A stretch of 64,000 nucleotides of DNA from Gemmatimonas groenlandica (GCF_013004105.1 NZ_CP053085.1:1302001-1366000); one strand, 5' to 3'; shown: positions 27,948-38,404, numbered from the stretch's first letter. Numbers and translations: made by a program. The notes: generated from the letters alone by a model not told the origin.

Positions 27948-28093
27948 GTCTGCTCTCCCTGTCGCGTCGTCGTTGCCCGAGTCCCAGCCCGAACCGCTCC
28001 GGCGGCCAAGCTGCGGTGCCCGACCTCGTCAGGTCAATGGCGTGCCACGGCCTTAACGATACCCGCCGGGCGTCGTCCAATAGGTCGAAGCGT

Positions 28094-28648
28094 ATGATCC
28101 AAGCCGAACAGACCGATGACGCGTCCGTCGATAGCGCCCTCATTGCGCAGTGGATAGCGGGTGACGAGCGGGCCGCCACGGCGATAGTCGAACGGCACGC
28201 GGGCGCTCTGGCGCGCTTCGCGGTCCGTTTGGGGGTCGAGGAGGATGTCGACGAGTTGGTGCAGGACACGTTCATCAGGGCATTTTCGGCGCTCGGCTCG
28301 TTTCGGTCGGATAGTTCGCTTCGCACGTGGCTGTTCACCATCGAACGTCGTCTCGTCATCGATCGGCGACGATCGACGGCCAGACGGGGACGCGAGGTCG
28401 AGGTAGACGACGGTCATGCGGCCACCGAGTACGACGCGCTCGACGCCTTGGTGGCTGACGAAGCGGCGCAGCGGATGGCGTCGGCGATCGGTCGATTGAC
28501 ACGCATGCAGCGTGAGGTGTTCACGCTGCGTGTGCAGGAAGGGCGGAGTTACAAGGAAATCGCGGAGATCCTCGACAGTTCCGAGGGCGCCGCCCGGGTG
28601 CACTACCACAACGCGATGCGAGCCGTGAAGGAGTTTCTCGATGACTGA
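28094..28648 (+). CDS. ECF-type RNA polymerase sigma factor
   Basis: A 184-residue sigma factor with only regions 2 and 4. Region 2 contains DELVQDTFIRAFSALGSFR and the R-TWLFTIERRLVIDRRR helix; region 4 contains LTRMQREVFTLRVQEGRSYKEIAEIL. ATG 28094 is preferred over a start 78 bases upstream because the family begins near here. The next gene, an anti-sigma factor, overlaps it by 8 bases. It likely directs an envelope-stress regulon that includes its own operon. Confidence 0.93.
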   Translation: MIQAEQTDDASVDSALIAQWIAGDERAATAIVERHAGALARFAVRLGVEEDVDELVQDTFIRAFSALGSFRSDSSLRTWLFTIERRLVIDRRRSTARRGREVEVDDGHAATEYDALDALVADEAAQRMASAIGRLTRMQREVFTLRVQEGRSYKEIAEILDSSEGAARVHYHNAMRAVKEFLDD

Positions 28649-29348
28649 GTGCCGGACACCGGAGATGCAGGACCTGTTACCCGACTATGTGTCGGCGTCG
28701 CTCGATGCGACCGCCGCGGCATTGGTGGAGCAGCACCTGTCGATCTGCGACCCGTGTCGCGACGACATCGCCCTGTTGCGCCTGGCGCGCGCGGTTCGCC
28801 CAACGGCCGTGACGGTCGACGTTGCGAAAATCGTGGCGAATCTGCCGCGGCCTACGCCGACGTTGAGACTCGTCCGCTCGTCCAGCGATGCGTCGACGGA
28901 GTCCACCTCGTCGCGAGCAACAGCGGCCGCCATCGTGTCGCGTCCGCGACGTCGCTGGTCGTCCTCGGTGTGGCAGGTTGCGGCGGCGGTCGGGGTGATG
29001 GTCGTCGGTGGCACCTCGCTGATCGTCTCGCGGAGCAGCCCGACCAGTCTCACCGGCGCCCGCTCGAGCGACGCCCAGTTGGCGGAAGCTGCCGAGAGTG
29101 CCTTGGCGCGGACGCCGGCGTCGGCGACGCTGCCCGCGGCGACGGTGGCGGTACTGGATTCGCCCTCGAACATCGGCACCGCTGGTCGCGACACAAAGGT
29201 CTCGGTCTCGTATGGCGATCTCGGTGATTACTCCGAGGCTGAGCTGCAACGCATGCTCGATCGCCTCGAGAAATGGGATGGTACCAGCTCGGCCGAGCCG
29301 TTGCCGACGTTGCCTGTTGTTTCGACTTCTGGAGGTTCCGCACCATGA
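28641..29348 (+). CDS. Zinc-binding anti-sigma factor, single-pass membrane protein
   Basis: A 235-residue protein. The N-terminus carries an anti-sigma zinc motif, VEQHLSICDPC (H-x3-C-x2-C), which would bind the ECF factor encoded just upstream. One membrane helix follows at about residues 110-130 (VAAAVGVMVVGGTSLIV), then a low-complexity extracytoplasmic part ending in a short acidic helix. It starts inside the sigma gene (8-base overlap) and ends overlapping the next ATG, so all three are coupled. Confidence 0.82.
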   Translation: MTECRTPEMQDLLPDYVSASLDATAAALVEQHLSICDPCRDDIALLRLARAVRPTAVTVDVAKIVANLPRPTPTLRLVRSSSDASTESTSSRATAAAIVSRPRRRWSSSVWQVAAAVGVMVVGGTSLIVSRSSPTSLTGARSSDAQLAEAAESALARTPASATLPAATVAVLDSPSNIGTAGRDTKVSVSYGDLGDYSEAELQRMLDRLEKWDGTSSAEPLPTLPVVSTSGGSAP

Positions 29349-29935
29349 TTTCGCCGCGATGCCGTTGGCTGGTCGCCGTCGCACTTGTCGCGATGAGCGG
29401 TTCGCCCGACGTGGCGTTCGCGCAGGGCATGCCGCCTCGCGCGAACGATCGCGCGGGCGCGTCTCGCATGAATGATCAGCAGCGCGAGGTCCTTGAGAAG
29501 CGCTTCAAGGAACGCATTGATGCGATCGTCAAGGCGCGTCTGCGTCTCACCGACGATCAGCAGGTCAAGCTGCGCGAGGTGGCCTCACGCGCGGAGGAAT
29601 CGCGGCGCGTGTTGCGTCGTGAGGAGTTCGTCCTGCGGACCTCACTGCGCGAGGAGATGAAAGCCGGCGACAAGGCGAACGAGTCCAGGGTCGGAGAACT
29701 GCTCGACCAGATGCCTCGCTTGGAGCGTCGAAAGCTGGATTTAATGGAGTCCGAGCAACGCGATCTGGCGAAGTTCCTGTCGCCGACGCAGCGGGCGCGC
29801 TACTTCGGGCTGCAGGATGAGCTGCGCCGGGGCATGCAGGACCTGCAGCGTCGACGCATGGGTATGGACGATTCGACGTCCGGCCCGCCTGACAGTCGCG
29901 GCTACCGGCGACGCGGGACTCCACCGCCGATATAA
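29345..29935 (+). CDS. Periplasmic Spy/CpxP/ZraP-like LTXXQ protein
   Basis: A 196-residue exported protein with a signal peptide ending near AFAQ. It has two LTXXQ-type segments, LTDDQQVKL and LSPTQRARY, separated by a long helical stretch, as in Spy, CpxP and CnrX-like sensor chaperones. The tail is Arg/Gly/Pro-rich. It is the last gene of the sigma/anti-sigma operon (ATGA overlap) and may act as the periplasmic sensor that controls the anti-sigma factor. That role is inference from context. Confidence 0.72.
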   Translation: MISPRCRWLVAVALVAMSGSPDVAFAQGMPPRANDRAGASRMNDQQREVLEKRFKERIDAIVKARLRLTDDQQVKLREVASRAEESRRVLRREEFVLRTSLREEMKAGDKANESRVGELLDQMPRLERRKLDLMESEQRDLAKFLSPTQRARYFGLQDELRRGMQDLQRRRMGMDDSTSGPPDSRGYRRRGTPPPI

Positions 29936-29996
29936 TCGCCCCCCGTGGCGTCGCTTTCGCTAACCGTGTACACTTAGCCGGGCAGGGATGGTGTAC

Positions 29997-30080
29997 GCCC
30001 AGATGGCGGAACTGGCAGACGCACGGGACTCAAAATCCCGCGCCCGCAAGGGCTTCCGAGTTCGACCCTCGGTCTGGGCA
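29997..30080 (+). tRNA. tRNA-Leu (CAA)
   Basis: An 84-base tRNA. The acceptor stem GCCCAGA pairs with TCTGGGC; the discriminator is A and CCA is not encoded. The anticodon stem CGGGA/TCCCG closes the loop CTCAAAA with anticodon CAA. A long variable arm (GCCCGCAAGGGC) and the TTCGA T-loop fit a class II leucine tRNA. Confidence 0.95.
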
Positions 30081-30121
30081 TCGTTGGTGGGTTACGTGGC
30101 AAGTGTGCGGGATTAAGCGGA

Positions 30122-31798
30122 TCACGTATTGGGAATGGCCAGCGCCGCCGGAGATTTCCTCGAGCGCAAAATGTCCAGCAGGATCGCGATCTTCAGTGGC
30201 TTGACGGTGTGCGCATCGAAGCCAACCTCGCGCGACCGACGAACGTCTTGATCCTGGCCGAACCCCGACATGGCGATGATTTGCACGTCGGCAAGGCCTC
30301 GCGCGCGCGTTCGGCGACACACCTCGTAGCCATCCATGCCCGGGAGTCCGATATCGAGCAACATCACATCGGGCGTCTCCTGGTCGATCATTTCCAGCCC
30401 CGTCTCGCCATCGTAAGCCACGCGCACGTGATGACCATGCAGCGTGAGCAATGCTGCCATGCTTTCTGCGGAGTCGCGATTATCATCGACGATGAGCACG
30501 CGTGCCCCGCGCGGAGCTGCACCATCGGCCAGCGCCGTTTGGCCGCGTTGGACTACCCGTACGCCGGTGGTGATGGCCGGAAGCTCGATCGTGAATTCGC
30601 TGCCCATACCCAGCCCGTCGCTACGTGCACGAACCGTCCCGCCGTGGAGCTCCACCAGCGTACGCACCAAGGACAAGCCGACACCAAGTCCACCCTGCGA
30701 GCGTTCCACGGAACGTTCGCCCTGAGCAAACAACTCGAAAATTGATTCGATCGTGACGGGCGTCATGCCGACGCCTCGATCACGAACGTGCAGTTGCGCG
30801 CGATCTCCAACCCGCTCAACAACGATGTCAATGACCCCGTACGGAAGCTGATATTTGGCCGCGTTATTGAGCAGGTTGGCGATAACCTGCGTGAGTCGCG
30901 TCGGATCACCGAGCAATCGCACTGGTCTCTTGGGCATCGATACGTGCAACTGATGATGGTGCGCGTCGATTTGCGGTCGACAGGTTTCCACTGCACTTGT
31001 AACCAGCGCCGAGAGGTCTACCTCTTCGGGTCGCAGCACGATCTTCCCGTGCGTAATGCGCGACACATCGAGGAGGTCATCGACTAAACGCGCCAGTTGA
31101 TGCGACTGACGCTCAATGACATCGCGGCACCAGCGCAGCTCCGCGTCTTCGATCTGCTTGTATTGCATGATGCTCACCGCGTTCTGCACCGGCGCCAACG
31201 GGTTTCGAAGCTCGTGCGCCAGCAGTGCGAGGAACTCATCCTTCTTGCGATCGGCGTCGCGTAATTGCGTGGTGAGCTCGACTTGACGTGTCATGGCCGC
31301 CTCGAGCTCCGCCGTGCGTTCGAGCACGCGCTGCTCGAGCTCCCGCGTGAGGCGTTCCGATTCACGTGTCTTCCGATACAGTTCCGTGAACACGCGCACC
31401 TTGGCCCGCAACAGTTCGGGTACGACCGGCACCGAGACGTAGTCGACAGCACCTGATTCATAGCCCTTCAGCTGATCGATGTCGGTGAGATGCACCGCCG
31501 ATACGAAGATGATTGCGGTTTTTGAATAGCGAGGATGATCGCGAATGATCCCGGCCAGCTCGAAGCCGTCCAGATCGGGCATACTGACATCCATCAGAAT
31601 CAACGTGACGTCATGCTTGAGCAGCAGGTCGAGTGCGGCCCGGCCCGAGTTGGCCTTGAGCAAGTGCTCGCCAAGCGACTCCAACATCGCCTCGTACGTG
31701 AGCAACTTCCCCGGCTGGTCATCCACCAGCAGGATGCTGACCGGGTCTAATGAACTCGACGCGGATGTCGGTGGAACGGCGGTCGGCGTCATGGTCAT
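30122..31798 (-). CDS. Hybrid sensor histidine kinase (REC-HisKA-HATPase-REC)
   Basis: A 558-residue soluble kinase. The N-terminal receiver (about 20-140) has DD26-27 and acceptor Asp70, but the usual Lys near its end is Val123 (YVSVPVVP), so its switch may be atypical. A coiled coil (145-185) leads to HisKA with His195 (LLAHELRNP), the ATPase with NLLNNAAKY and GGLGVGLSLV, and a full C-terminal receiver (LIVDDN, MLLDIGLPGMDG, TVKPL). ATG 31798 shares one base with the giant kinase stop (TGATG), so both should be made together. No membrane segment is present. Confidence 0.92.
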   Translation of the reverse strand: MTMTPTAVPPTSASSSLDPVSILLVDDQPGKLLTYEAMLESLGEHLLKANSGRAALDLLLKHDVTLILMDVSMPDLDGFELAGIIRDHPRYSKTAIIFVSAVHLTDIDQLKGYESGAVDYVSVPVVPELLRAKVRVFTELYRKTRESERLTRELEQRVLERTAELEAAMTRQVELTTQLRDADRKKDEFLALLAHELRNPLAPVQNAVSIMQYKQIEDAELRWCRDVIERQSHQLARLVDDLLDVSRITHGKIVLRPEEVDLSALVTSAVETCRPQIDAHHHQLHVSMPKRPVRLLGDPTRLTQVIANLLNNAAKYQLPYGVIDIVVERVGDRAQLHVRDRGVGMTPVTIESIFELFAQGERSVERSQGGLGVGLSLVRTLVELHGGTVRARSDGLGMGSEFTIELPAITTGVRVVQRGQTALADGAAPRGARVLIVDDNRDSAESMAALLTLHGHHVRVAYDGETGLEMIDQETPDVMLLDIGLPGMDGYEVCRRTRARGLADVQIIAMSGFGQDQDVRRSREVGFDAHTVKPLKIAILLDILRSRKSPAALAIPNT

Positions 31799-34700
31799 CA
31801 GCGGTGGAGCCAGAGTCGCAATGCCGATAGCAACTGCTCGGTGTTCACGGGCTTGGCCAGATAGTCGGACGCACCCGCTTCCAAACACTTCTCCCGATCA
31901 CCCTTCATGGCTTTCGCCGTCAGCGCCACGATCGGAAGCCGACGCATCTCGGGCTTGTGACGGATGGCCTGCATGGTCTGATACCCATCCATCTCCGGCA
32001 TCATGATGTCCATGAGCACGATGGAGACATCGTGCGTGCGCTCGAGAATCGCGATGGCCTCGTAGCCAGTCCCGGCCGTCAACACCTGCATGCCACGGCG
32101 CTCGAGCACGCTGCTCAGCGCAAAGATGTTGCGCACGTCATCATCGACGACGAGCACCTTTTTGCCGATCAGATCATCGTCGGAACGATGCAGGCGATCC
32201 AGCATCCTCTGCTTTTCCGGCGGGAGATCGCCGACAATACGGTGCAGAAACAGTGCGGTCTCGTCGAGCAGGCGCTCTGGCGACTCGACGCCCTTTACAA
32301 CTACGCTGCGTGCCAGCGTGTGCAGTCGGGCATCTTCGTCGGGCGACAGTTCTTGACCGGTAAATACGACGACGGGCAGGTCCGCCAGGCGGGCATCATC
32401 GCGGATGTGTTCGAGCACGGCGAATCCAGACATATCCGGGAGGCGTAGGTCCAGCACTGCACAGTCGAATGATTCGGCGCGTAGTCGTTGCAGCGCATCT
32501 CGCCCTGATTCGGCTATCTGTATCTCCAGGTCTTCGTGGCCTAGTAACTCGCGGATGCTGAGGGCCTCTCCAGGGTTGTCTTCGATCACCAGTAGTCGGC
32601 GATGCCGTGGCTCCGCGAATTCCTTGATGCGCGCAAAGGCGACATCAAGTCCGCTGGTACTCGTCGGCTTGGTAAGAAAGCTGAACGCACCGCGTGCGAG
32701 GCCGTGTTGCCGGTCCTCATCGAGCGTGACCATCTGCACGGGGATATGGCGAAGCGATGGATCTTGCTTGAGTTGATTCAATACGCTCCACCCGAGCATG
32801 TCGGGGAGGAACACGTCGAGCGTGATGGCCGTAGGCCGGAAGGTACGCGCCAGCACCAGTGCATCGGCTCCGCGCATCGCCACCAGAACCTTGAAGCCGT
32901 GAAGTCTTCCTTGGTCGAGCAGGATTCGTGCGTAGTGCGGATCATCCTCGACGACCAACAGCACGGTATCGCCCGCGAGGATGTTGTCGCGATCATCAGG
33001 GAGCTGGGTAACCATCCGTTCGGCTCCCCGACCGGCACCGTTGCCCGCGCCGAGCGCGGCGAACTCTGCGCTATGCACTCGCTGGGCATGCATCGACGGC
33101 GCTGGTGACATCGTCGAGGTCGGACCGACGTACGCGAGCGGCAGGAAGAGTGTGAATGTGCTTCCCACCCCAACTGTACTGCGTAGCTGAATCTCACCGC
33201 CCAACAACGCGGCCAGCTCGCGACTGATGGCAAGGCCGAGACCCGTGCCGCCGTATTTACGGCTCGTACCGGCGTCGGCCTGCTGAAACGCCTCGAAAAT
33301 GATACGCTGCTTCTCGAGCGGGATGCCAATGCCGGTGTCAGACACCGAGAACGCCATGACACCGGAGGCGCGACTCAGTACTGGATGATCGGTCGACCAC
33401 CCGGAGGTCACGGGTGCCACGGAAAGGCGTACGGCTCCTTGTTCGGTAAACTTGAAGGCGTTCGATAGCAGATTCTTGAGCACCTGCTGCAATCGCTTCG
33501 CGTCGGTGACGATGTTGGGCAGTGAATCGGTGGACACTTCGTCGGCGACCTCAACGTCGAGGACAAGCTTTCTGTTGTCGGCCTCGTGGCGGAACGGTCG
33601 GGCCACCGCTTCCATAAGATTCTGCAGCGCGACTTCCTCGGCTACTACGGTGACCGTACCCGATTCGATCTTGGACAGATCAAGAATGTCCGTGATCAGA
33701 TTGAGCAGGTCGGTACCAGCGCCGTGGATAGTGCGCGCAAATTCGACCTGTTTCGGCAGTAGATTGCCTTCCGAGTTTTCGCCAAGTTGTTGGCCAAGGA
33801 TCAGAATGCTGTTGAGCGGCGTGCGTAGTTCGTGCGACATGTTGGCCAGGAACTCAGACTTGTACTTCGAGGTAAGCGCCAGTTCCGTGGCCTTCTCTTC
33901 CACGGCGCGACGAGCCTGCTCGATTTCCTGGTTCTTGCGTTCGACCTCGGCGTTCTGCTCGGCCAACTGTTGTGCCTTTTGCGCAAGCTGCTCATTCGTT
34001 TGCTGCAGTTCGCGTTGCTGTGTTTGCAGTTCGGTTGCGAGCTGCTGCGACTGCTTCAGCAAGTTTTCTGTTTGCATCGTGGCCTCGATGCTATTGAGCA
34101 CGATGCCGATACTCGTCGTCAGCTGTTCAAGGAACGACAAGTGTGCCGGTGCAAAGTCTCCCAGCGATGCCAGTCCGAGCACCGCCTTGATTTCCCCCTC
34201 GAAGACCACGGGAAAAACGACAAGGCTTTTGGGCAGCGCGTCCAGGAAGACGGTGCCGATCCGTACCGTTTCAACCGGGATATCCGTCACGAGAATGAAG
34301 CGCTTGTCCTGCGCGCATTGGCCAAGGAACGATCCGCCAAGCGGCAGTCGATCGGGATAGCCGTCCACGTGCGCGTTCGCGTATGACGCCAGGAGCGAGA
34401 GTGCGGTGGCGTCGTCGCCGGTACCGACTTGGTAGATGACGCCTTGCTGACCATTCACGAGCGGCACCAGTTCGGAGAGCAACAGCGCACCCACCGTACT
34501 CAAGTCACGCTGGCCCTGTAGCATGCCGGTGAAGCGCGCGAGGTTGGTCTTGAGCCAGTCTTCTTCGGTGTTTCGCTCCGTTGTCAGGCGAAGATTGTCA
34601 ATCATGGTATTGATATTGTCCTTCAGCTCCGACACCTCACCGCGTGCTTCGACCTGAATCGATCGCGTGAGATCGCCTTGCGTCACAGCGGTGGCGACTT

Positions 34701-37700
34701 CGGCGATCGCGCGCACCTGTGTCGTCAGGTTCGCGGCCAGCAGATTCACATTGCCCGTCAGGTCTTTCCACGTACCGGCGGCACCAGGCACATTGGCCTG
34801 TCCGCCCAGTCGGCCTTCTACGCCCACCTCGCGCGCGACCGTGGTGACCTGGTCAGCAAAGGTGGCCAGCGTACCGGTCATGTCGTTGATGGTTTCCGCG
34901 AGAGCCGCCACCTCACCTTTGGCATTCACGGTGAGCTTCGGCTTGAGGTCGCCATTGGCCACGGCGGTCACCACCTTCACGATACCGCGCACCTGCTCGG
35001 TCAGGTTCACCGCCATCACGTTCACGTTGTCGGTGAGATCCTTCCACGTACCAGCAACGCCAGGCACCTGCGCCTGTCCGCCCAGCTTGCCCTCCGTGCC
35101 GACCTCTTTCGCCACACGTGTTACTTCGGCCGCGAAGGCATTCAGCTGATCCACCATCGTATTGATGGTCAGCTTGAGCTCGAGGATCTCGCCTTTCACC
35201 TGCACGGTGATCTTGCGAGACAGGTCACCTCGGGCCACGGCGGTTGTGACTTCGGCGATGTTTCGCACCTGCGTGGTGAGGTTGGCGGCCAGCAGATTCA
35301 CGTTGTCGGTGAGATCCTTCCACGTTCCCGCTACGCCGGTCACGTTCGCCTGGCCACCGAGCTTGCCGTCCGTACCGACCTCGCGCGCAACGCGCGTGAC
35401 TTCAGCCGCGAACGATCGCAGCTGCTCCACCATCTTGTTCAGCGTTTCCTTGAGGTTCAACAGCTCGCCGCGGACGTCTACGGTGATCTTCTTTGACAGG
35501 TCGCCGTTGGCGATGGCGGTTGCGACTTCGGCAATATTTCGAACTTGTGCGGTGAGGTTGGAGGCCATGGAGTTCACGGAGTCGGTGAGATCCTTCCACG
35601 TTCCCGCAACACCGGGCACCTCGGCTTGTCCGCCAAGCTTTCCTTCGGTACCGACTTCGCGCGCGACACGCGTCACTTCACCGGCGAATCCGTTCAGCTG
35701 ATCGACCATCGTGTTGATGGTGTTCTTGAGCTCCAGGATCTCGCCTGACACGTTCACGGTGATTTTACGCGACAGGTCACCGCGTGCGACGGCCGTCGTG
35801 ACCTCGGCGATATTCCGAACCTGCGCCGTGAGATTACCGGCCATGAAGTTCACGTTGTCCGTGAGTCCCTTCCACGTGCCGGCCACACCTGGTACTTGGG
35901 CCTGTCCACCGAGCTTCCCCTCAGTACCGACTTCACGCGCCACGCGCGTCACTTCGGAGGCGAAGGCATTGAGTTGATCGACCATCGTGTTCAGCGTGTT
36001 CTTCAACTCGAGGATTTCACCGCTCACGTCGACGGTGATCTTCTTCGACAAGTCACCGTTTGCGATAGCCGTCGCTACTTCGGCAATGTTGCGCACCTGC
36101 GCGGTGAGATTCGACGCCATGAAGTTCACGGAGTCGGTGAGGTCCTTCCAGGTACCGCCCACTCCCGGTACGAGTGCTTGTCCGCCAAGGCGACCATCGG
36201 TGCCGACTTCGCGGGCCACACGCGTGACTTCCGACGCGAAGGCGTTGAGCTGGTCGACCATCGTGTTCAGCGTGTCCTTGAGCTCGAGAATCTCGCCCTT
36301 CACATCGACCGTGATCTTTCGTGACAGGTCACCTCGCGCTACGGCGGTGGCGACTTCTACGATATTACGAACCTGACCTGTCAAATTTGACGCCATCGAA
36401 TTCACAGAGTCCGTGAGGTCTTTCCACGTGCCGGCGACACCGGGTACTTGCGCCTGTCCACCGAGCTTTCCTTCGGTACCGACCTCACGTGCCACGCGAG
36501 TGACTTCAGCGGCAAATGCGTTGAGCTGGTCTACCATGGTATTGATGGTGACCTTGAGCTCGAGCACTTCACCTTTCACGTCAACCGTGATCTTTCGCGA
36601 GAGGTCGCCGCGCGCCACCGCGGTCGTGACCTCGGCGATGTTGCGCACTTGCGTCGTGAGATTGGCCGCCAACAGGTTCACGTTGTCCGTGAGGTCCTTC
36701 CACGTGCCGGCAACACCGGGCACTGCTGCCTGTCCGCCCAATCGACCTTCGGTTCCGACTTCGCGCGCCACGCGCGTGACTTCTGACGCGAATCCATTGA
36801 GCTGGTCCACCATCGTATTGAGCGTTTCCTTCAACTGCAGAATCTCGCCGGACACGCTAACCGTGATCTTCTTCGAGAGGTCACCTCGGGCAATAGCCGT
36901 GGCCACCTCGGCGATGTTTCGCACTTGCGCCGTGAGATTTGACGTCATGAAGTTGACGTTATCTGTGACGTCTTTCCATGTACCGCCCACGCCGGGTACG
37001 TCGGCGACGCCGCCGAGTTTGCCTTCGGTGCCGACTTCGCGCGCGACGCGCGTCACTTCGCCGGCGAACGCGTTGAGCTGGTCCACCATCGTGTTGATGG
37101 TGTCCTTGAGCGCCAGGATTTCGCCGCTCACATTGACCGTGATTTTGCGAGAGAGGTCGCCGCGGGCCACAGCCGTTGTGACCTCGGCGATGTTGCGGAC
37201 CTGGGCCGTCAGGTTTCCGGCCATGGCGTTCACGGAGTCGGTGAGGTCTTTCCAGGTGCCAGCCACACCGGGGACCACCGCCTGTCCACCGAGCTTACCT
37301 TCGGTGCCCACCTCGCGGGCCACACGAGTGACTTCGGAGGCGAACGATCGCAGCTGATCAACCATCGTGTTGATCGCTTCCTTCAGCTGCAGGATCTCGC
37401 CGCGCACATCTACCGTGATCTTACGCGACAGGTCGCCGCTGGCCACGGCGATGGTCACCTCGGAAATATTGCGAACCTGCGCCGTGAGGTTCGACGCCAT
37501 GGAATTCACCGAGTCGGTGAGATCCTTCCACACACCGCTTACGCCCGGCACTTGTGCCTGACCGCCCAGCTTTCCATCGGAACCAACTTCGCGCGCCACG
37601 CGCGTGACCTCAGAGGTGAACACGCCGAGCTGCTGGATCATCGTGTTTACGATGGTCGCGGAGCGCAGGAATTCGCCTTCGAGCGGGCGACCTTCAACAT

Positions 37701-38217
37701 CCAGTCGAATCGTCTGCGTCAGATGCCCGCGTGCCACCGCGGCGATGGCGCCGGTGACTTCGATGGTGGGGCGGAGCAGGTCGTCGATGAGGGTGTTTAC
37801 GGAGGTCTCCATCTCGCCCCACGACCCGCGCGACTGATCGAACTTGGCCCGCTCTCGCGTCTTGCCCTGAATGCCAACCACTTCACCCACGCGCTGGAGC
37901 TCGCTCGCCATCCGTTGGTTCTGGAGCACGATGTCGTTGAACGCGTCAGCGATCTTCCCGTTCAGTCCGGTCCAGTCGCCGGGTAGCTGCACCGAGAAAT
38001 CGCCGTTTCGCATGCTCTGTAATGCGAGCAGCAGCATGCGACGATCGAGCTGCGCAACATCCGTCGGCTCGACGCGGTCTCTTCTCCGGCGCGCCGCGGC
38101 GATTGGACCATTGGCGACGATGACGTCGCGCTCGGCCTCGAGCGCCTGTTCAGGCACTTCGGAATCATCCGCCAGTAATGTCTGGCTCCCGCCATTCTGT
38201 CGACTTGCTCTGGGCAT
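31798..38217 (-). CDS. Giant poly-HAMP hybrid histidine kinase (2139 aa, Nik1-like)
   Basis: Domains in order: an N-terminal helical/HAMP-like part (60-199), eleven 92-residue HAMP repeats (200-1211), a GAF domain (about 1220-1375), a Gln-rich coiled coil (1380-1450), HisKA with His1462 ([12 protein letters not shown]), an ATPase ([20 protein letters not shown]), and three receivers with Asp1801, Asp1923 and Asp2070. There is no signal or membrane helix, so it is cytosolic. The repeat unit ([37 protein letters not shown]) is the one known from fungal group III kinases (Nik1/Os-1). ATG 38217 has GAGAAAG five bases upstream; a longer frame to 38337 is less likely. Confidence 0.93.
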   Translation of the reverse strand: MPRASRQNGGSQTLLADDSEVPEQALEAERDVIVANGPIAAARRRRDRVEPTDVAQLDRRMLLLALQSMRNGDFSVQLPGDWTGLNGKIADAFNDIVLQNQRMASELQRVGEVVGIQGKTRERAKFDQSRGSWGEMETSVNTLIDDLLRPTIEVTGAIAAVARGHLTQTIRLDVEGRPLEGEFLRSATIVNTMIQQLGVFTSEVTRVAREVGSDGKLGGQAQVPGVSGVWKDLTDSVNSMASNLTAQVRNISEVTIAVASGDLSRKITVDVRGEILQLKEAINTMVDQLRSFASEVTRVAREVGTEGKLGGQAVVPGVAGTWKDLTDSVNAMAGNLTAQVRNIAEVTTAVARGDLSRKITVNVSGEILALKDTINTMVDQLNAFAGEVTRVAREVGTEGKLGGVADVPGVGGTWKDVTDNVNFMTSNLTAQVRNIAEVATAIARGDLSKKITVSVSGEILQLKETLNTMVDQLNGFASEVTRVAREVGTEGRLGGQAAVPGVAGTWKDLTDNVNLLAANLTTQVRNIAEVTTAVARGDLSRKITVDVKGEVLELKVTINTMVDQLNAFAAEVTRVAREVGTEGKLGGQAQVPGVAGTWKDLTDSVNSMASNLTGQVRNIVEVATAVARGDLSRKITVDVKGEILELKDTLNTMVDQLNAFASEVTRVAREVGTDGRLGGQALVPGVGGTWKDLTDSVNFMASNLTAQVRNIAEVATAIANGDLSKKITVDVSGEILELKNTLNTMVDQLNAFASEVTRVAREVGTEGKLGGQAQVPGVAGTWKGLTDNVNFMAGNLTAQVRNIAEVTTAVARGDLSRKITVNVSGEILELKNTINTMVDQLNGFAGEVTRVAREVGTEGKLGGQAEVPGVAGTWKDLTDSVNSMASNLTAQVRNIAEVATAIANGDLSKKITVDVRGELLNLKETLNKMVEQLRSFAAEVTRVAREVGTDGKLGGQANVTGVAGTWKDLTDNVNLLAANLTTQVRNIAEVTTAVARGDLSRKITVQVKGEILELKLTINTMVDQLNAFAAEVTRVAKEVGTEGKLGGQAQVPGVAGTWKDLTDNVNVMAVNLTEQVRGIVKVVTAVANGDLKPKLTVNAKGEVAALAETINDMTGTLATFADQVTTVAREVGVEGRLGGQANVPGAAGTWKDLTGNVNLLAANLTTQVRAIAEVATAVTQGDLTRSIQVEARGEVSELKDNINTMIDNLRLTTERNTEEDWLKTNLARFTGMLQGQRDLSTVGALLLSELVPLVNGQQGVIYQVGTGDDATALSLLASYANAHVDGYPDRLPLGGSFLGQCAQDKRFILVTDIPVETVRIGTVFLDALPKSLVVFPVVFEGEIKAVLGLASLGDFAPAHLSFLEQLTTSIGIVLNSIEATMQTENLLKQSQQLATELQTQQRELQQTNEQLAQKAQQLAEQNAEVERKNQEIEQARRAVEEKATELALTSKYKSEFLANMSHELRTPLNSILILGQQLGENSEGNLLPKQVEFARTIHGAGTDLLNLITDILDLSKIESGTVTVVAEEVALQNLMEAVARPFRHEADNRKLVLDVEVADEVSTDSLPNIVTDAKRLQQVLKNLLSNAFKFTEQGAVRLSVAPVTSGWSTDHPVLSRASGVMAFSVSDTGIGIPLEKQRIIFEAFQQADAGTSRKYGGTGLGLAISRELAALLGGEIQLRSTVGVGSTFTLFLPLAYVGPTSTMSPAPSMHAQRVHSAEFAALGAGNGAGRGAERMVTQLPDDRDNILAGDTVLLVVEDDPHYARILLDQGRLHGFKVLVAMRGADALVLARTFRPTAITLDVFLPDMLGWSVLNQLKQDPSLRHIPVQMVTLDEDRQHGLARGAFSFLTKPTSTSGLDVAFARIKEFAEPRHRRLLVIEDNPGEALSIRELLGHEDLEIQIAESGRDALQRLRAESFDCAVLDLRLPDMSGFAVLEHIRDDARLADLPVVVFTGQELSPDEDARLHTLARSVVVKGVESPERLLDETALFLHRIVGDLPPEKQRMLDRLHRSDDDLIGKKVLVVDDDVRNIFALSSVLERRGMQVLTAGTGYEAIAILERTHDVSIVLMDIMMPEMDGYQTMQAIRHKPEMRRLPIVALTAKAMKGDREKCLEAGASDYLAKPVNTEQLLSALRLWLHR
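34585..37620 (-). repeat. Eleven tandem 276-bp repeats encoding HAMP units
   Basis: The central 3036 bases of the giant kinase gene are eleven exact-length 276-bp units, each encoding 92 residues from F-x-EVTRVA to TINTMVDQL. The units differ by scattered substitutions but not in length. Such arrays can expand or collapse by recombination and can be misassembled from short reads. Each unit appears to hold one canonical HAMP (around GDLSRKITV) and one divergent HAMP (around GTWKDLTD). Confidence 0.95.
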
Positions 38218-38266
38218 GCGTGCTTTCTCGTGGTGAGCGCAGCGGAAATGCAAAAAGCGCCCTCCG

Positions 38267-38292
38267 CCGATGCGCGTGAGCACGCGCATCGG
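38267..38292 (-). promoter_or_regulatory. Perfect 12-bp-arm palindrome in kinase leader
   Basis: CCGATGCGCGTG and its exact inverse CACGCGCATCGG are separated by two bases. The pair lies 50 bases upstream of the giant kinase ATG and is flanked by AAAAGCGCC copies in the same orientation. It may be an operator for a dimeric regulator or a leader hairpin. Confidence 0.5.
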
Positions 38293-38310
38293 TGAAAAGC
38301 GCCTTCGACT

Positions 38311-38331
38311 GTCGGGGTCCGAGCCCCCGAC
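38311..38331 (-). promoter_or_regulatory. Second hairpin in kinase leader
   Basis: A 7-bp perfect stem, GTCGGGG with CCCCGAC, and a 7-base loop, about 95 bases upstream of the kinase ATG. No T tract follows in the direction of transcription, so it is not a simple terminator. Confidence 0.4.
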
Positions 38332-38375
38332 CGACAAGACATACGCCTGAGACAGCCAGCGTTCGAACCGAGTCC

Positions 38376-38404
38376 AGACTACACTTTTGCGATTAATCCC
38401 GCAA
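38376..38404 (-). promoter_or_regulatory. Candidate promoter for the two-kinase operon
   Basis: On the minus strand, TTGCGG (38404-38399) is 17 bases before TAGTCT (38381-38376), which keeps the first, second and last bases of the -10 consensus. It would give a leader of about 150 bases that contains both hairpins. The match is weak. Confidence 0.3.

Noticed and set aside
34585-37620. CRISPR-like or satellite repeat array
   Set aside because: Repeats are 276 bp, contiguous, in frame and encode a known domain; there are no spacers or cas genes.
34667-37986. Several plus-strand frames with repeated motifs opposite the HAMP array
   Set aside because: They are antisense mirrors of the 276-bp coding repeats; their internal repetition comes from the kinase gene, and they lack start signals and known domains.
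38218-38337. N-terminal extension of the giant kinase to 38337
   Set aside because: The added 40 residues are Arg-rich with no domain, lie over the leader hairpins, and ATG 38217 has a good ribosome-binding site.
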